64,000 bases of DNA from Syncephalis plumigaleata. Its lineage: Eukaryota > Zoopagomycota > Zoopagomycetes > Zoopagales > Piptocephalidaceae. A model generated the notes under the pieces. It did no database searches, was not told where the DNA came from, and saw only the letters and a list, made by a program, of their open reading frames with translations. Every line of letters begins with the position of its first letter. Positions within the stretch are counted from its first letter, which is position 1. Shown in pieces: positions 11,399 through 21,775 of the stretch. The position numbers and the translations under genes were made by a program. The stretch is taken from assembly GCA_025201365.1 (NCBI GenBank), contig JAIXMF010000008.1, positions 496,001 through 560,000 on the forward strand, given 5' to 3'.

Positions 11399-14300
11399 AT
11401 GTACCGCGCAACCTCTCAGACATTCAGTAATCTAGCGCGTTACGCGCCTGCACGACAATTTACGCCAGTAGCGACTAAACAGCAACAACCTACATTATTG
11501 CAGCATGTACAGACGTGGCGAGCGAGCACACAGTCCACCGTTGTTACGAATAACACGACTGGCGACGGACGTGATCATTCAAAATCCTATATTGGCACTT
11601 CGGGTTATGGTCGCGATCGACGCCTGAGAGACTCGTCGTCGTTCTCTAGTAAGACCGATTTTAATGGAGGACGTGTCACCACGCTATTGCCTTCAACTGG
11701 TGGACAATTCGGTCAGCAGCAGCAGCAGCATGGTGTACGCCAGAGACAGCAACAGCGTACGCTAACCGGCATCGCTGCTGGTTCGGCACGCGAAGGTCAA
11801 GATACGCAGCGTGATATGGCATCATTCAACGAACGTATCAAGTCGTTAAAACGCGAAGGCAATCTACTGGGTGTGGTACGAGAATTCTCGCTAATGAAGA
11901 ATCTGGGCATCTCGCGTAATCTACTTACGTACAACTTGGTGCTGGATGCATTCGCCGAACTACGTCAGCATAAATCATCGCTACGTCCAATGTTGGATGT
12001 ATTTAACGAATTGCTCAAGGAACCGTTTCTTCAACCTAGCAGCTACACTTACCGCACAATGGTCCGTGCATTATGTATTCGCGAGTTGGAGGTGCTCAAG
12101 TTGAAGGTCCACCTAGAAACCCGAATGCAATGGATTGACGACGAGGCAGAGAGGGCACGACTTGCCGCGCTCAATGCCGAGGAGAACTTTAAACAAGCGA
12201 TGGCGCTATTCGAACGGGCGCGCGGTGAATTCTCCGAGCCATTCGATCTTAATGCGTTGGATTTGCTGCTATGGACCGCGGCGGAGAAGGGCGAGTCCGA
12301 GGCGACACTTCGTATATTCGAGGCTGTCGAGAGTTCATTATCGATTGTACCCGGTTTCCAGACGTACGCCGCATTAATCACTTCGTTCGGTCGAGCAGGC
12401 GACATTGAAGCTGCTCGCGAATGCTTCCAAGTATTCCTCGAGCAACGTTCGCAACTATTGTCCTATGGCAAGCGAGGACGCAACCAGTCGCTTATTCCGT
12501 TTAACAGCATGGTATCGGCACTTGCCCGTTGCAACGACATGAACGCTGCCTGTCATTTGGTCGAGGTGGAAATGGAATCACTCGGTGTAAAACCGGATGA
12601 AATCACGTACAATGCACTGATTAGTGGATACACGCAGGCGGGTGATCTAGACGCGGCCGTACGTATGTTTGACAAGGTTAGCAACGATCCGAATCTACCG
12701 GATCCCTCGCACCTATCGTATAATGTCATTCTGTCGGCGGCGTGCAAGCAGGATGCGGTCGATATTGCTCGTCGCTTCTTCAACCTGACAAAGCTTCATG
12801 GAGTACCAATTCGCTACGGCAACCTAATGTCCTACTTGGATTTGTGCGTCAAGCAGAGCGACATCAAGGAGGCCGCCGATGTTATCGTGATCATGGAGCG
12901 TAATGGCGACACGCCAGATCTTCACTGCCGTCAGCTGATGCGTTCGCTAATTGAGAAGCAGGATATCCCGGTGGAGGGCATTAAACTCTTTTTGAAACGA
13001 TTCGCCAACTTGACGCTAGACTACAACGACCGACACAGCATGCTACGCGATCTAGGCGTGTGCTTTATCGATGCGCATCCCGATCATTTCCCGGAACACG
13101 TTGAAATCATTGAAACGTTGCATAGTCATTCGGTTCGATTTAAAATGCGCCTAATCGAGTCGTTTATGCGAGCATACCGTGCATATCGCAACAAGCATGG
13201 CATCAATGCGATCGCTCAGGTTATGACGCAGCGTGTCTACATCCCCTTGATTACAGCGTGGTACGAGCGTCTACAGAGTAATGACGATCTCGAACAAGTG
13301 TTTGCGGAGATTACCGAGTTGCTACGCGACATGAAGAGTTGCAATCATCAAATGGAGGCTACATTCTTCCTTCGAATGGCCAAGCGATTCGAAAGTGCCG
13401 ATCCCGATGCGGTGACCCGTTGGAGGAATACAGTTGTCGAGATATTCGGCGAGGAAGCAGTTACCTCTGCCACGCAATTCATTGATCCCGAGTTCAGGGA
13501 CAATAGTGATAATGTGCAGCGCCCGCAACAGCTGCAACCACGACGACACATCACGGACCAGGAGAATAAGGAAATATGGTATTTGTGCAATCGACTACGC
13601 GCTATCGGTCGTATTCCAGCTAAAATCAACGAGGTGATGAAGGGTATAGACAAGCTACTTGCCCGTAATATTACCATATCGCCGGAGATAGCACGTAACG
13701 TCATTCAATGCTGTGCTAATTCGACGAGACACCAGGAACTCGATGGACTTGTCACACGACTATTAGACGCGTATGATGCAGTCGACAATCAGGTGGAACG
13801 CAACTCACTTCGACAACAAGCAATCTCCAGTGCCATTCTAGCCTATGCCAAGAGACAGGATGGCGAATCAGCCTGGCGCATGTACAAACTACTTCGCATC
13901 GACGGGCTTATCCCGTCACGTACGGCGTATAGCGAATTGCTTCGTCTCTATAAAGGTGAGGATGACGTCGAAGAAGGTATGCGTATGTACCAGGAGATGA
14001 ACAGCGTACCGAGTGCCTATTTCGCCAATATTTTCCTGGGTAAGCTGGCTCGTAAACTAGGATTCACCGTGGCATCCGAGTTATTCGACGAAATGATGAA
14101 ACGTGGATTGCAACCAACATCCGTCACTTATGGCACATTGATTAGCGCGGCTTGCAAGGAGGACAACGAGGAGGGCGCCATACGCTACTTTAAAGAGTTG
14201 TGCCTACGTCCGGAGAAGGATAACAACCCGGCGCCATTCCATGCTATGATGCAGTATTCACTATCGCGTAACGATCGTGCCTCAATCCTACGCTACTTTA

Positions 14301-14824
14301 CATCTATTCGTCGCCATTTGATTACACCCGTGCCACACACGTATCGTTTACTGATCGAGGCGTACGTGTACGTGGAACCACGCGACATGGCATTGGCGGA
14401 ACAGTCATTGCGCGACATGCTCAAGGCGAATCTACAACCTAACGGTGCTCACTTTGCACCGCTCTTCCATGGCTACGCCGATGAAGGCCGGGCCGATCGT
14501 GTCGAATGGTTATGGGAAGAGATGAAGGTGCAAGCGCATCTACCTGACGAGATTGCCTATCTCGCCGCTATTGCTGCTGCCGAGAAATGCGGACACCATA
14601 CATTTGCACAGAAACTACGTGATGAGATGTTTGCCACGATGAAGCAGAACACGAACGAATCGGACGCGCCATTACCACAGCTGTCGTCGACACCAGCTCA
14701 GACGCAATCATCTGCCGATGCTGTTGATGCTGTCGTGCCTCCAGTGCAATCAATGCCGACAGAAACATCATCATCATCGACGACGGCGACGACAACATCA
14801 CCTACATCGCCATTACAGCAATAA
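11399..14824 (+). CDS. mitochondrial pentatricopeptide-repeat (PPR) protein
   Basis: Single exon, 1,141 residues. The start MYRATSQTFSNLARYAPARQF is basic, hydroxylated and lacks acidic residues, as expected of a mitochondrial targeting peptide; a Gln-rich linker follows. From about residue 160 the protein is built of 35-residue helical-hairpin repeats with the PPR signature, for example LTYNLVLDAFAEL, TYAALITSFGRAGDIEAARE, EITYNALISGYTQAGDLDAA, SYNVILSAACKQ, and in the C-terminal half TAYSELLRLYKGEDD, VTYGTLISAACKEDNEEGA and HTYRLLIEAYVYVEP. The last 60 residues are a Ser/Thr/Ala-rich disordered tail. PPR proteins bind single-stranded organellar RNA and act in mitochondrial mRNA stability, processing or translation; the RNA target cannot be told from the sequence. 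A hairpin-like repeat and a bZIP-type site lie upstream. Confidence 0.93.
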   Translation: MYRATSQTFSNLARYAPARQFTPVATKQQQPTLLQHVQTWRASTQSTVVTNNTTGDGRDHSKSYIGTSGYGRDRRLRDSSSFSSKTDFNGGRVTTLLPSTGGQFGQQQQQHGVRQRQQQRTLTGIAAGSAREGQDTQRDMASFNERIKSLKREGNLLGVVREFSLMKNLGISRNLLTYNLVLDAFAELRQHKSSLRPMLDVFNELLKEPFLQPSSYTYRTMVRALCIRELEVLKLKVHLETRMQWIDDEAERARLAALNAEENFKQAMALFERARGEFSEPFDLNALDLLLWTAAEKGESEATLRIFEAVESSLSIVPGFQTYAALITSFGRAGDIEAARECFQVFLEQRSQLLSYGKRGRNQSLIPFNSMVSALARCNDMNAACHLVEVEMESLGVKPDEITYNALISGYTQAGDLDAAVRMFDKVSNDPNLPDPSHLSYNVILSAACKQDAVDIARRFFNLTKLHGVPIRYGNLMSYLDLCVKQSDIKEAADVIVIMERNGDTPDLHCRQLMRSLIEKQDIPVEGIKLFLKRFANLTLDYNDRHSMLRDLGVCFIDAHPDHFPEHVEIIETLHSHSVRFKMRLIESFMRAYRAYRNKHGINAIAQVMTQRVYIPLITAWYERLQSNDDLEQVFAEITELLRDMKSCNHQMEATFFLRMAKRFESADPDAVTRWRNTVVEIFGEEAVTSATQFIDPEFRDNSDNVQRPQQLQPRRHITDQENKEIWYLCNRLRAIGRIPAKINEVMKGIDKLLARNITISPEIARNVIQCCANSTRHQELDGLVTRLLDAYDAVDNQVERNSLRQQAISSAILAYAKRQDGESAWRMYKLLRIDGLIPSRTAYSELLRLYKGEDDVEEGMRMYQEMNSVPSAYFANIFLGKLARKLGFTVASELFDEMMKRGLQPTSVTYGTLISAACKEDNEEGAIRYFKELCLRPEKDNNPAPFHAMMQYSLSRNDRASILRYFTSIRRHLITPVPHTYRLLIEAYVYVEPRDMALAEQSLRDMLKANLQPNGAHFAPLFHGYADEGRADRVEWLWEEMKVQAHLPDEIAYLAAIAAAEKCGHHTFAQKLRDEMFATMKQNTNESDAPLPQLSSTPAQTQSSADAVDAVVPPVQSMPTETSSSSTTATTTSPTSPLQQ

Positions 14825-15193
14825 CGGTAATATTAATAACATTGATAATAGGTGGGATCTGTTCACTTTGTTTGAACTAGACTAAAACGTATTTTGATAT
14901 ATTTTTATTTTCAAATAAAATTCCAATAACACCCTTGATAGAAAGTAAACATATACGGTAAGGGACAAGGTATGTATGGCCAATGACCACCCTGCATTGA
15001 TTTAAATAGCCATCATGATAACAATAACAACAATAGTAAGTAAGGGGCAGTAGCAGAGTATTTGTAGCTAGAGCTTAGCCGATTTAGATAAATGAGCGAC
15101 TAATAGTAAGTAGCGTAATTCCAGTAAGATTGTTTTCCTGCTGTTGTTGCTTTATTGATTACACTTTCTAAACATCGATCAACATCGATCAAT
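14825..15193. other. intergenic, 3' region of PPR gene
   Basis: Contains AATAAAATTCC (about 14915) as a likely polyadenylation signal for the PPR gene, then the upstream region of the surface-protein gene with two adjacent copies of AACATCGATC (15172-15190). No gene. Confidence 0.55.
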
Positions 15194-15874
15194 ATGAGAT
15201 TAATAGTAAAAACAGCGACAGTTACGCTATGTGTATCGCTTATTGCTAGTACGGGATTAGCCATTACGAATGATACACTACTTGCTTCTACAGCATCAGT
15301 TGATAAACTACCTGATGAAATACATAGCACAGATGTAGAACCACACACAAATACGACGAATACAAGTAATACCATTGCTATTACCAATAGTATACCAACT
15401 AATAGCAGCAATAACAACTCCAGTGTCAATAATACCAATATCAATATCAATAATAATATCAATAATAATGCTAAACAAATCTATACGACACCATTGAATC
15501 GCGGTAATACAGCTGTATTGAATAGCAGTAGTACTAATACTAGCAGCAATACTAACTCATCAAATAAACTGAGAAATGCAACAGCAACAACAAACAATAC
15601 TGCGACAAATAGTAATAGCAATACTACGGATAGTCAATTCCTTTTCCCCCTTCCTACCTTGACAGCGGTCGGTAATGATACTGAGAATGCGATTGAACCT
15701 AAGCAGCCAGCACCGACGGAGCGTGGAGGACGCACACCAGCAAGTCGTAATGCTACACGAAATCGTATGCGTACCAATAGACAAGATCTAAATAATGCTG
15801 ATTCATTCCACGTAAAATACTGGCTTGCTTCAACGACAATGGCGGTCATTGTCGGTGCTATAGTTTATCAATAG
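15194..15874 (+). CDS. Asn/Thr/Ser-rich secreted or GPI-anchored surface protein
   Basis: Single exon, 226 residues from the ATG at 15194. The first 23 residues (MRLIVKTATVTLCVSLIAST, then GLA) form a signal peptide. The middle is extremely rich in Asn, Thr and Ser with many N-x-S/T sequons (NTTNTSN, NNSSVNNT, NATATTNNTA), i.e. heavy glycosylation potential. The C-terminus WLASTTMAVIVGAIVYQ is hydrophobic and ends almost at the stop, fitting a GPI-attachment signal or a tail membrane segment. Such proteins are typical of fungal cell walls. An in-frame ATG 13 codons upstream (15155) would put polar residues before the signal peptide and is less likely. Confidence 0.75.
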   Translation: MRLIVKTATVTLCVSLIASTGLAITNDTLLASTASVDKLPDEIHSTDVEPHTNTTNTSNTIAITNSIPTNSSNNNSSVNNTNININNNINNNAKQIYTTPLNRGNTAVLNSSSTNTSSNTNSSNKLRNATATTNNTATNSNSNTTDSQFLFPLPTLTAVGNDTENAIEPKQPAPTERGGRTPASRNATRNRMRTNRQDLNNADSFHVKYWLASTTMAVIVGAIVYQ

Positions 15875-16014
15875 AAATGATAAATAATAGTTTAATTCTA
15901 ATAAAACACAGTTTGAAACTATACGCACGTTTATACGTTTGCAGCAAAAGAATGGTATAATATGTATGTGTATGTATGTATAGTTTAGAAATGATCTCGA
16001 TGCTCGTCATCTTT

Positions 16015-17511
16015 TTAATCGAGTATCGATTGCAATCGAGTGATGGCCAATTGAGCGCAATGAGCCATGGCCGCTTTAGCTCCTAGGAAACGTCTTTCAT
16101 TCGTGCTGAACTCTATCGGTGGACTATTCTTACGATACTGATGACGTACTGTGACACTGCAACTGAACATATTACCGATAGTCTCGCGAGCATCATAGAT
16201 TGGTCGCTCGTAGCCTAGTTGCTGGCATAGTTCCTCTAGTTTAGCACAATGATCGATATAGAAGGCACTATTACTATTGCTATTGAGACTACGCATATTG
16301 CTATTCCTACTAGGTTCATGGTAAGCAGGCGGTGATGAAAGCGGTGATACAGGCGAGGGTGAAGGTAAAGATGCTGTTTCTGCCGTGTTTAGATAATGAG
16401 TCGCCATATCACTAGGCACGTGTAATCCACCGCGTGATCCCGATGGCGGTGATGATGATGATGATGGCTGATTACTAGCAGTGATACTAGGATCGATTTG
16501 ATGGCAAATTCGTGTTGCTGCATCCTTTAATACATCAATGATATTCGGGCTACTGACATCGCTAGACGCGCTAACTTTATCGATTTGCTTGTAGCCGATA
16601 TGCACCGATGCCGCAAACGACTCGTGCTTGTAACTCTCGATGACAAACTCGATCGAGGTCTCCAGTTGTTGCGCGATGGCGATCGATAGTTGCAAGGGTG
16701 CCTCCTCAACCTTTGGCGGCAATGCCGAGATGCAGTCGCCCTTGACGAGATTCATCATATCTTGATCGTTGAACCCGTTCAGTATAATGTGGGCAAGATA
16801 GGCGCAATACTCGCGACTGGGATCGGGATGTCTCACGCGTGCCGGAGAAAGTGTGGAATCAGTTAGATCGACCTTGAACGTGCACTGCCCGATCCTTAAT
16901 TCTGTCTCGTAGTTGGCCAACGACAGATCGGTGCATAGTTCCGGCCTCGTGTCCCCCTCTTGACCGCTACTACTATTATTACGATTACTATTGCTGCTGT
17001 TGTTGTTGTTGCCGTTGCTGTTGCCAGTATAATTATTAGTATGAGGCTGGCTCGATAGGACTTCTTGTGGTCGTGTTTTATTCGAGAATATCAGTCGAAA
17101 TATAATGTTGAATCTTGTTAATACAGGAAATGACGGCTCCATCGTATCGGCTGGTTGACCATCCACTAAATTGTGCGAATAACTCGGAATTGATAAATGG
17201 TCCGGTAAACGTTTACGTAGCATATTGGCTAGTGCGTCGCTATGCTTTTTATATCCGGGAGGCGGGCTAGGGAAATCCTCCAAGTAGGGCGCCGACTCTT
17301 CTGAACTCCAGCACGACTGCGTAGTGTTGCTTGATGAATAAACAGACAAGTTATCCGGCAAGGTTATCGTGTCATTGACTATTTCTTGGTTTTCAATGAG
17401 TGGGTCAAGACTGATTGCACCAAGCTCCTTAAGGATAGACTCGAGTTGACCAGCTGGCCTTTGAGTAGCACCAGCAGGTAAAGCGAAGGTATCTCGGTGA
17501 TTAGAACTCAT
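16015..17511 (-). CDS. protein with C-terminal double-stranded-RNA-binding-type domain
   Basis: Single exon, 498 residues. The last 80 residues (CAKLEELCQQLGYERPIYD, then FSCSVTVRHQYRK and RRFLGAKAAMAHCAQLAITRL) follow the alpha-beta-beta-beta-alpha pattern of a dsRBD, with the conserved G-x-K-x-x-A-x-x-x-A helix. A middle block (ALANMLRKRLPDHLSIPSYS, VRHPDPSREYCAYLAHIILN, LQLSIAIAQQLETSIEF) is folded but not recognised; the linkers are Ser/Pro/Asn-rich. A role in RNA binding is inferred from the dsRBD only; it is neither Dicer (no helicase or RNase III) nor ADAR (no deaminase). Confidence 0.7.
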   Translation of the reverse strand: MSSNHRDTFALPAGATQRPAGQLESILKELGAISLDPLIENQEIVNDTITLPDNLSVYSSSNTTQSCWSSEESAPYLEDFPSPPPGYKKHSDALANMLRKRLPDHLSIPSYSHNLVDGQPADTMEPSFPVLTRFNIIFRLIFSNKTRPQEVLSSQPHTNNYTGNSNGNNNNSSNSNRNNSSSGQEGDTRPELCTDLSLANYETELRIGQCTFKVDLTDSTLSPARVRHPDPSREYCAYLAHIILNGFNDQDMMNLVKGDCISALPPKVEEAPLQLSIAIAQQLETSIEFVIESYKHESFAASVHIGYKQIDKVSASSDVSSPNIIDVLKDAATRICHQIDPSITASNQPSSSSSPPSGSRGGLHVPSDMATHYLNTAETASLPSPSPVSPLSSPPAYHEPSRNSNMRSLNSNSNSAFYIDHCAKLEELCQQLGYERPIYDARETIGNMFSCSVTVRHQYRKNSPPIEFSTNERRFLGAKAAMAHCAQLAITRLQSILD

Positions 17512-18221
17512 AGTCTAGAAGATTACGAAAGAAGAAGCAGAAATAAAAGCAAAAGCAGAATGTAACAGTTACGTGATAGAGTGATACTAAATACAAAATA
17601 AAAGAGAGAGAGAAAGAAATGCAACCACCTACAGGATTTTTCCAACCGATTAGCGCTGTTATTCTTTAACTTTTGCTGTTTATTAATAAATGATACTTGT
17701 AAGTGTTAATATAACTATCATTATTTATTCGTAAAGACAAGACTAACTGCGCAAATTGGTTGGAAAAGTCTTGTACATAGTGCTCCACTGCATTGATGTT
17801 GCTAACATCCATAATGGAAATAATAAAACCGATATGTACAAACCCATTTCTGTATTACTTCCTAGTCTATATATATTACTACTACTACTATTATTATTGT
17901 TTATTACACCATCTATTCATTATAATAAATGATGTGATATAGCTGTTCATCATGGTTATCTGCCAATAATGTTGGTAAGAATATATACATTTAAAATCTA
18001 TAATAATATTGTATCGAAATAGTGAATACGCTTTATTGATGATGAAATTATTAGATCATACAGCAATATCAGCAGTTGTATGGTCATGCTGTGCGAGTGT
18101 CATCACATTCTCATTGTCTATATGATTGCTAATCGATTCAATGACAGATTAGTATTTTAGTAGAATGAATCAGTTATTGCTCGATACTTACCGTATACTA
18201 ATAGTGTATCGATTATAACTA
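17512..18221. other. intergenic region with a MITE
   Basis: Between the 5' end of the dsRBD gene and the 3' end of the kinase-like gene. Apart from the MITE at 17637-17767 it is AT-rich with a TACTACTACTA/TTATTATT microsatellite near 17878-17900. No gene. Confidence 0.6.
17637..17767. mobile_element. 131 bp MITE, deletion derivative of the Fanzor element
   Basis: Left end TTTTCCAACCGATTAGCGCT and right end TGCGCAAATTGGTTGGAAAA are inverted copies (17 of 20 positions). The inner left side (CTTTAACTTTTGCTGTTTAT...) matches the inner left side of the element at 23081, and the inner right side (ACTTGTAAGTGTTAA...TTATTTATTCGTAAA...GGCTAACTGCGC-like) matches that of the element ending at 27151. 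So it keeps both ends and lacks the whole 3.9 kb middle. Confidence 0.8.
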
Positions 18222-19483
18222 TTAAATGCGTGGTGGTAGTCCTCTTAATACGAGTATAGGAGAGGAGCAAGCAAACGGATCCTTGACTAATGTGTATATC
18301 GCTTTTACAAGAGGAAGCATTTCAGCCATGACTGCTCTTACAGCATATGATGGTGGCGCTGAATCATCTGCTGTTAGTCTTCTTATGTCATAATAACTTA
18401 GCATAACCCTAAGTTGGTTTAAACAAACTAAAGCAAGTGTATAGTCATTCATATAACTCATCCTAAAAGGATTCTCTGTATGAACGTCAACAAACATATA
18501 CAAAAATTTTGTCAGCGTAAGCTTAAAATCATTGCAGCTATTGTATCGTTGACTTGGATTTGGTGACAAGTGTTCCTTGCCATTCAGGTTTATAGGTTGC
18601 CAACCATCTTCCTTTTTAAATACAATAGTCCTATCCAGATCAATGATCTTTACTCCAGCTATTTCGCCAGTTGGGGTTAACTGTATCATGATGTCTACAT
18701 TCTATTGTTAGCATGTCTCATGACAATAAATTTTTACTTACTATGTATAAGTCCATCATGATAGATAATACCGGCATTGTAAAGATACATCAAACCTACA
18801 AAGCAATTAATAATCATATTGCATATATATGAATGACCGTAATGCTTACCTTTAATAATATCAGGTAATATTTTGGTAGCACGCTTATATATATTGACAT
18901 TGTTGTTGTTTTTGAGGTAGTCTTTTAGGTTCATCCCCTCAATGAAGCTGTAAAGATGACATACGTACATCTGACCGGCCTCATTAAAGCCAAATTGGTG
19001 CAAGGGATCCATGACATTTTCTCGACCTGTTGCGTAGTCGTTTGACAGCTCCCCTTTTTCCAACTTCCTCTTTAATTCCTTCAATGCCTATTTTATATCA
19101 TATGATGAGTAAGATTATTTGGATATCATGTTGTTCTACTTACATTGAACGCATCTACTTCCTCCGATGCCTTGTCGCATTTCATAAAGGCATCGTGGCC
19201 GTTCCAATTTACTCGTGCAAAACTAAGCTGATCACCATCTCCACCACCCCAGCGTATGTTCGACAGAAAAAGATTGTCCTTGTATGTTTCGACGTATTGC
19301 TTGGAAAACGTGGATTTAGTTTCACGACCTATAAGCAAGTTAGCAGACATCGGATAGATTACATATGAATAACTTGCTTTCTTTGAAAACACCACCGCCA
19401 GCTGAATGAGCGCTGGGTAACTGGGATAACAGCGCTAGAGCACAAGTGCTAATAGCCAATGCAGAATGTGGAGTTATTCGCAT
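18222..19483 (-). CDS. secreted protein-kinase-like protein
   Basis: Five exons on the minus strand (19483-19378, 19328-19144, 19087-18850, 18795-18742, 18694-18222), 351 residues, frame continuous. It starts with a signal peptide (MRITPHSALAISTCALALLS). Kinase landmarks follow: an N-lobe strand with Lys (NGHDAFMKCDK), an acidic helix (ASEEVDAFNALKELKRKL), the hinge-like YVCHLYSFIEGMNLKDYL, the catalytic loop GIIYHDGLIHNIMI (HRD written YHD, with the Asn kept) and IIDLDRT in place of DFG. The protein ends with a helical C-lobe. The first intron has a GC donor (A|GCAAGT) with a CTAAC branch site. The last acceptor is GTGTAG, chosen because it alone restores the HxD-N spacing. Secreted kinases of this diverged type may act in the secretory pathway or outside the cell; activity is uncertain because DFG and HRD are altered. 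Confidence 0.78.
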
Positions 19484-19625
19484 ATTGTTTGTTACGGCCT
19501 AAGAGCAAAGAAGTGGATGTGGGTATGTTGTGCGTGTAAATGAGAAGAGGATAGTGAGCTATTGACTTGTTCACGTCAAATGGCTGCTCATTTATAGGTG
19601 AAAGGCCGATGGTTACGGTGTTGAA

Positions 19626-19980
19626 GTTGTTTCAAACGTTATATCAAATAAACGAGCCATGAAACCGTTCGCCATGTGTAATTTTGAATGATAGATATCG
19701 AATGGCACTAGGGTACTCATTTACAGCTGTGATTCTGTTACAACTAACGTGGATGAATACAGAATAGTACACTGGAATGTCTTTCAAACGTAGTATCAAA
19801 TAAATACAGCATGACATTTCGCCATGTGTAGTTGCTAATTATAGGCATTGAATGACATTAGGGTGCTGACTTTATTGCAAACCAGCATGGATAAAGGCCA
19901 TAACAGATATTGAATGCTATTAGGGTCCTGATTATATTGCGGCTAACGTGAATAAAATCCATAATAGTGTAATGAATTCA
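19626..19980. repeat. degenerate tandem repeat, unit about 90-160 bp
   Basis: Three to four diverged copies share TTTCAAACGT(T/A)(A/G)TATCAAATAAA, then TTCGCCATGTGTA, then GATATTGAATG(G/A)CA(C/T)TAGGGT and a final TAACGTGGAT(G/A)AA. The later copies are shorter. Non-coding as far as can be seen. Confidence 0.65.
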
Positions 19981-21172
19981 GCTGCAATTGAAACATGCAT
20001 GATTGATATGGAAATGGAATGGAATTCGATTTAGTTCCAATAATAGCACGATCAACATGATGCATTGGCATGCAACTAGCTAACATTAGAGCATACGAAA
20101 TAATAGACAAGTCATTGAATACATTCCAACTATGATGGCAATGACCATTAAACCATTGTTTCTACTTGTAAGCCATGCTGTCATTCAGTTATAGTTCATG
20201 ATTCAAGTATTAGGTAGTAGCAGTGTATCCATGTCAATACACGCACGATCACGTCAGATGATCAGTATCTATTGTGTTGTTCGATGATTTGCTATACAAT
20301 TCATTACAATGACTACAGGTAAATATACATCCACTGATATTAATGCATAATCAGGGAGTGGATGAGTGATATATTCTAGTTGACTGCATACTGCTGATAA
20401 CTGAATATGAATGATAGGAATAGCAGTGGTAGTAGTAGTAGTAACTAGTTGTATTGGTTGAAAGCAGAGTATGTTCAATAGAGTGTAGAGAATACAGCGA
20501 TATGTATGAAGTTGATACGGTGTTTATTGGCTGAATGAGAATAGAAGCAGAGGGACAAGTAGTATGGATAGCAGTAGGAGTGAATAGAGCGAATGAGCAC
20601 ATATGTTTACAGAATGCAGACAAATAAACAAATAAACAGAGTTGACAGGACAAGAAAGAGGAGCAGCAGCAGCAACTAGTGAATAGAGTAAACACCGCGT
20701 ATACACCACTTACCGAGTAGATTACAAATAAACAATAGAGATACGAGTGTATGAATAGAGTAGTAGACGAGTCGACAAACCGAGAGGAGAATAGATATTA
20801 GGAGAGGAGTGGTATGAGCAATTGCAGTGAAGAGTACTGACAGATAGAGAAGAGCAAGAAGAGTATAGTGGAGTGCACAGAATAGTAAAGGAATGAGCAG
20901 CGAAATTAGTGAATAAGAGTTGTTTATGGTAAGAGAAGAAGAAGGAACAAGAAGTTATGTATAACAAAGAGTATACAGAATAGCATGTAACATACGTGGA
21001 ATGAAAGAGTGTTGAGTGGATGGATAGATGCACGGATGAAATGGATGAAGGAGATAATAGTGATGAGTGAGAGGATGGAAAGGGAAGGGGATAAAAGTTA
21101 ACAACACCTACTAATGGGAACATTAACAAAAGATAAGGGAAAGGCATTAACAAAAGTTAATAAATTTATTAA

Positions 21173-21590
21173 TGTGTGGTGCGGACACATCGTCTCCATA
21201 AGACATTAATTAAAAAAGTATATAATTCACGATGTCGCTTGCAATACTTTTGCGTTTGCATTGCACGTTTGTATGTTGTGACTTACCTAACCAGATATTC
21301 ATACATATATAAGCTTCTACGAAGCACGTAAATTATAATAAAATAAGTTCCGTTTTGAAATAGTTTGTGTGTGTGTCCTATCGTTGTCCCTAGTCAGAGT
21401 TGGCTAGTGTTCTTTATACGTAGAGAGAGAAAGCTGTACGAGTGTACAGTTAGGAAAGAGTTACACGACGGATTATTACGAGCGATTCATTAAGCCTAGT
21501 TACATTGCCGCCCAACGAGCTAGGAAAAGCAACATGGCTACCCACGTCCGACCCGTCAATAACCACCCGCCACAAATGCTTCCATAAACA
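21173..21590 (+). mobile_element. LTR-retroelement relic (LTR plus primer-binding-site-like sequence)
   Basis: A 332 bp segment runs from TGTGTGGTGC to TTACA, contains TATATAAG (about 21306) and AATAAAATAAG (about 21338), and is followed at once by TTGCCGCCCAACGAG, which resembles a tRNA primer-binding site, and then by a very short open frame at 21534. This is the order of an LTR, its primer site and a leader. It is a fossil; only the left end survives. Age and family cannot be judged. Confidence 0.35.
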
Positions 21591-21775
21591 ATTTCTCCTT
21601 ACCTTTTTGTTAACATTTTATTAACTTACATTAGTAACTTTTGCTTAACTGTTTATTAGTTTTTTTTATTAAATTTCAATAAAGGTTTTGCCCCAGGCAA
21701 TAATACTAATGTAATAGATTGCTTAATGTATATATTCGAAATAGATAGATAGATTAGAGATGAAGGTGAATATGA

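Larger units (their letters stand above)
19484..21775. other. 2.3 kb intergenic region with repeats and an LTR-like relic
   Basis: Contains imperfect tandem repeats (19626-19980), a purine-rich block on the plus strand (20450-21070) whose minus strand gives long hydrophobic Ser/Leu/Tyr frames without gene features, an LTR-like piece (21173-21504) and TTAACA/TTAATAAA-rich sequence on both sides of it. No host gene recognised. Confidence 0.6.

Noticed and set aside
12049-13704. Minus-strand frames of up to 118 codons opposite the PPR gene
   Set aside because: Shadows of a single long coding exon with clear PPR repeats on the plus strand.
20722-21153. 143-codon hydrophobic minus-strand frame, apparently with a signal peptide
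   Set aside because: Lies in a purine-rich low-complexity block whose minus strand yields Ser/Leu/Tyr/Phe frames everywhere; several overlapping frames look equally good and none has splice or homology support.
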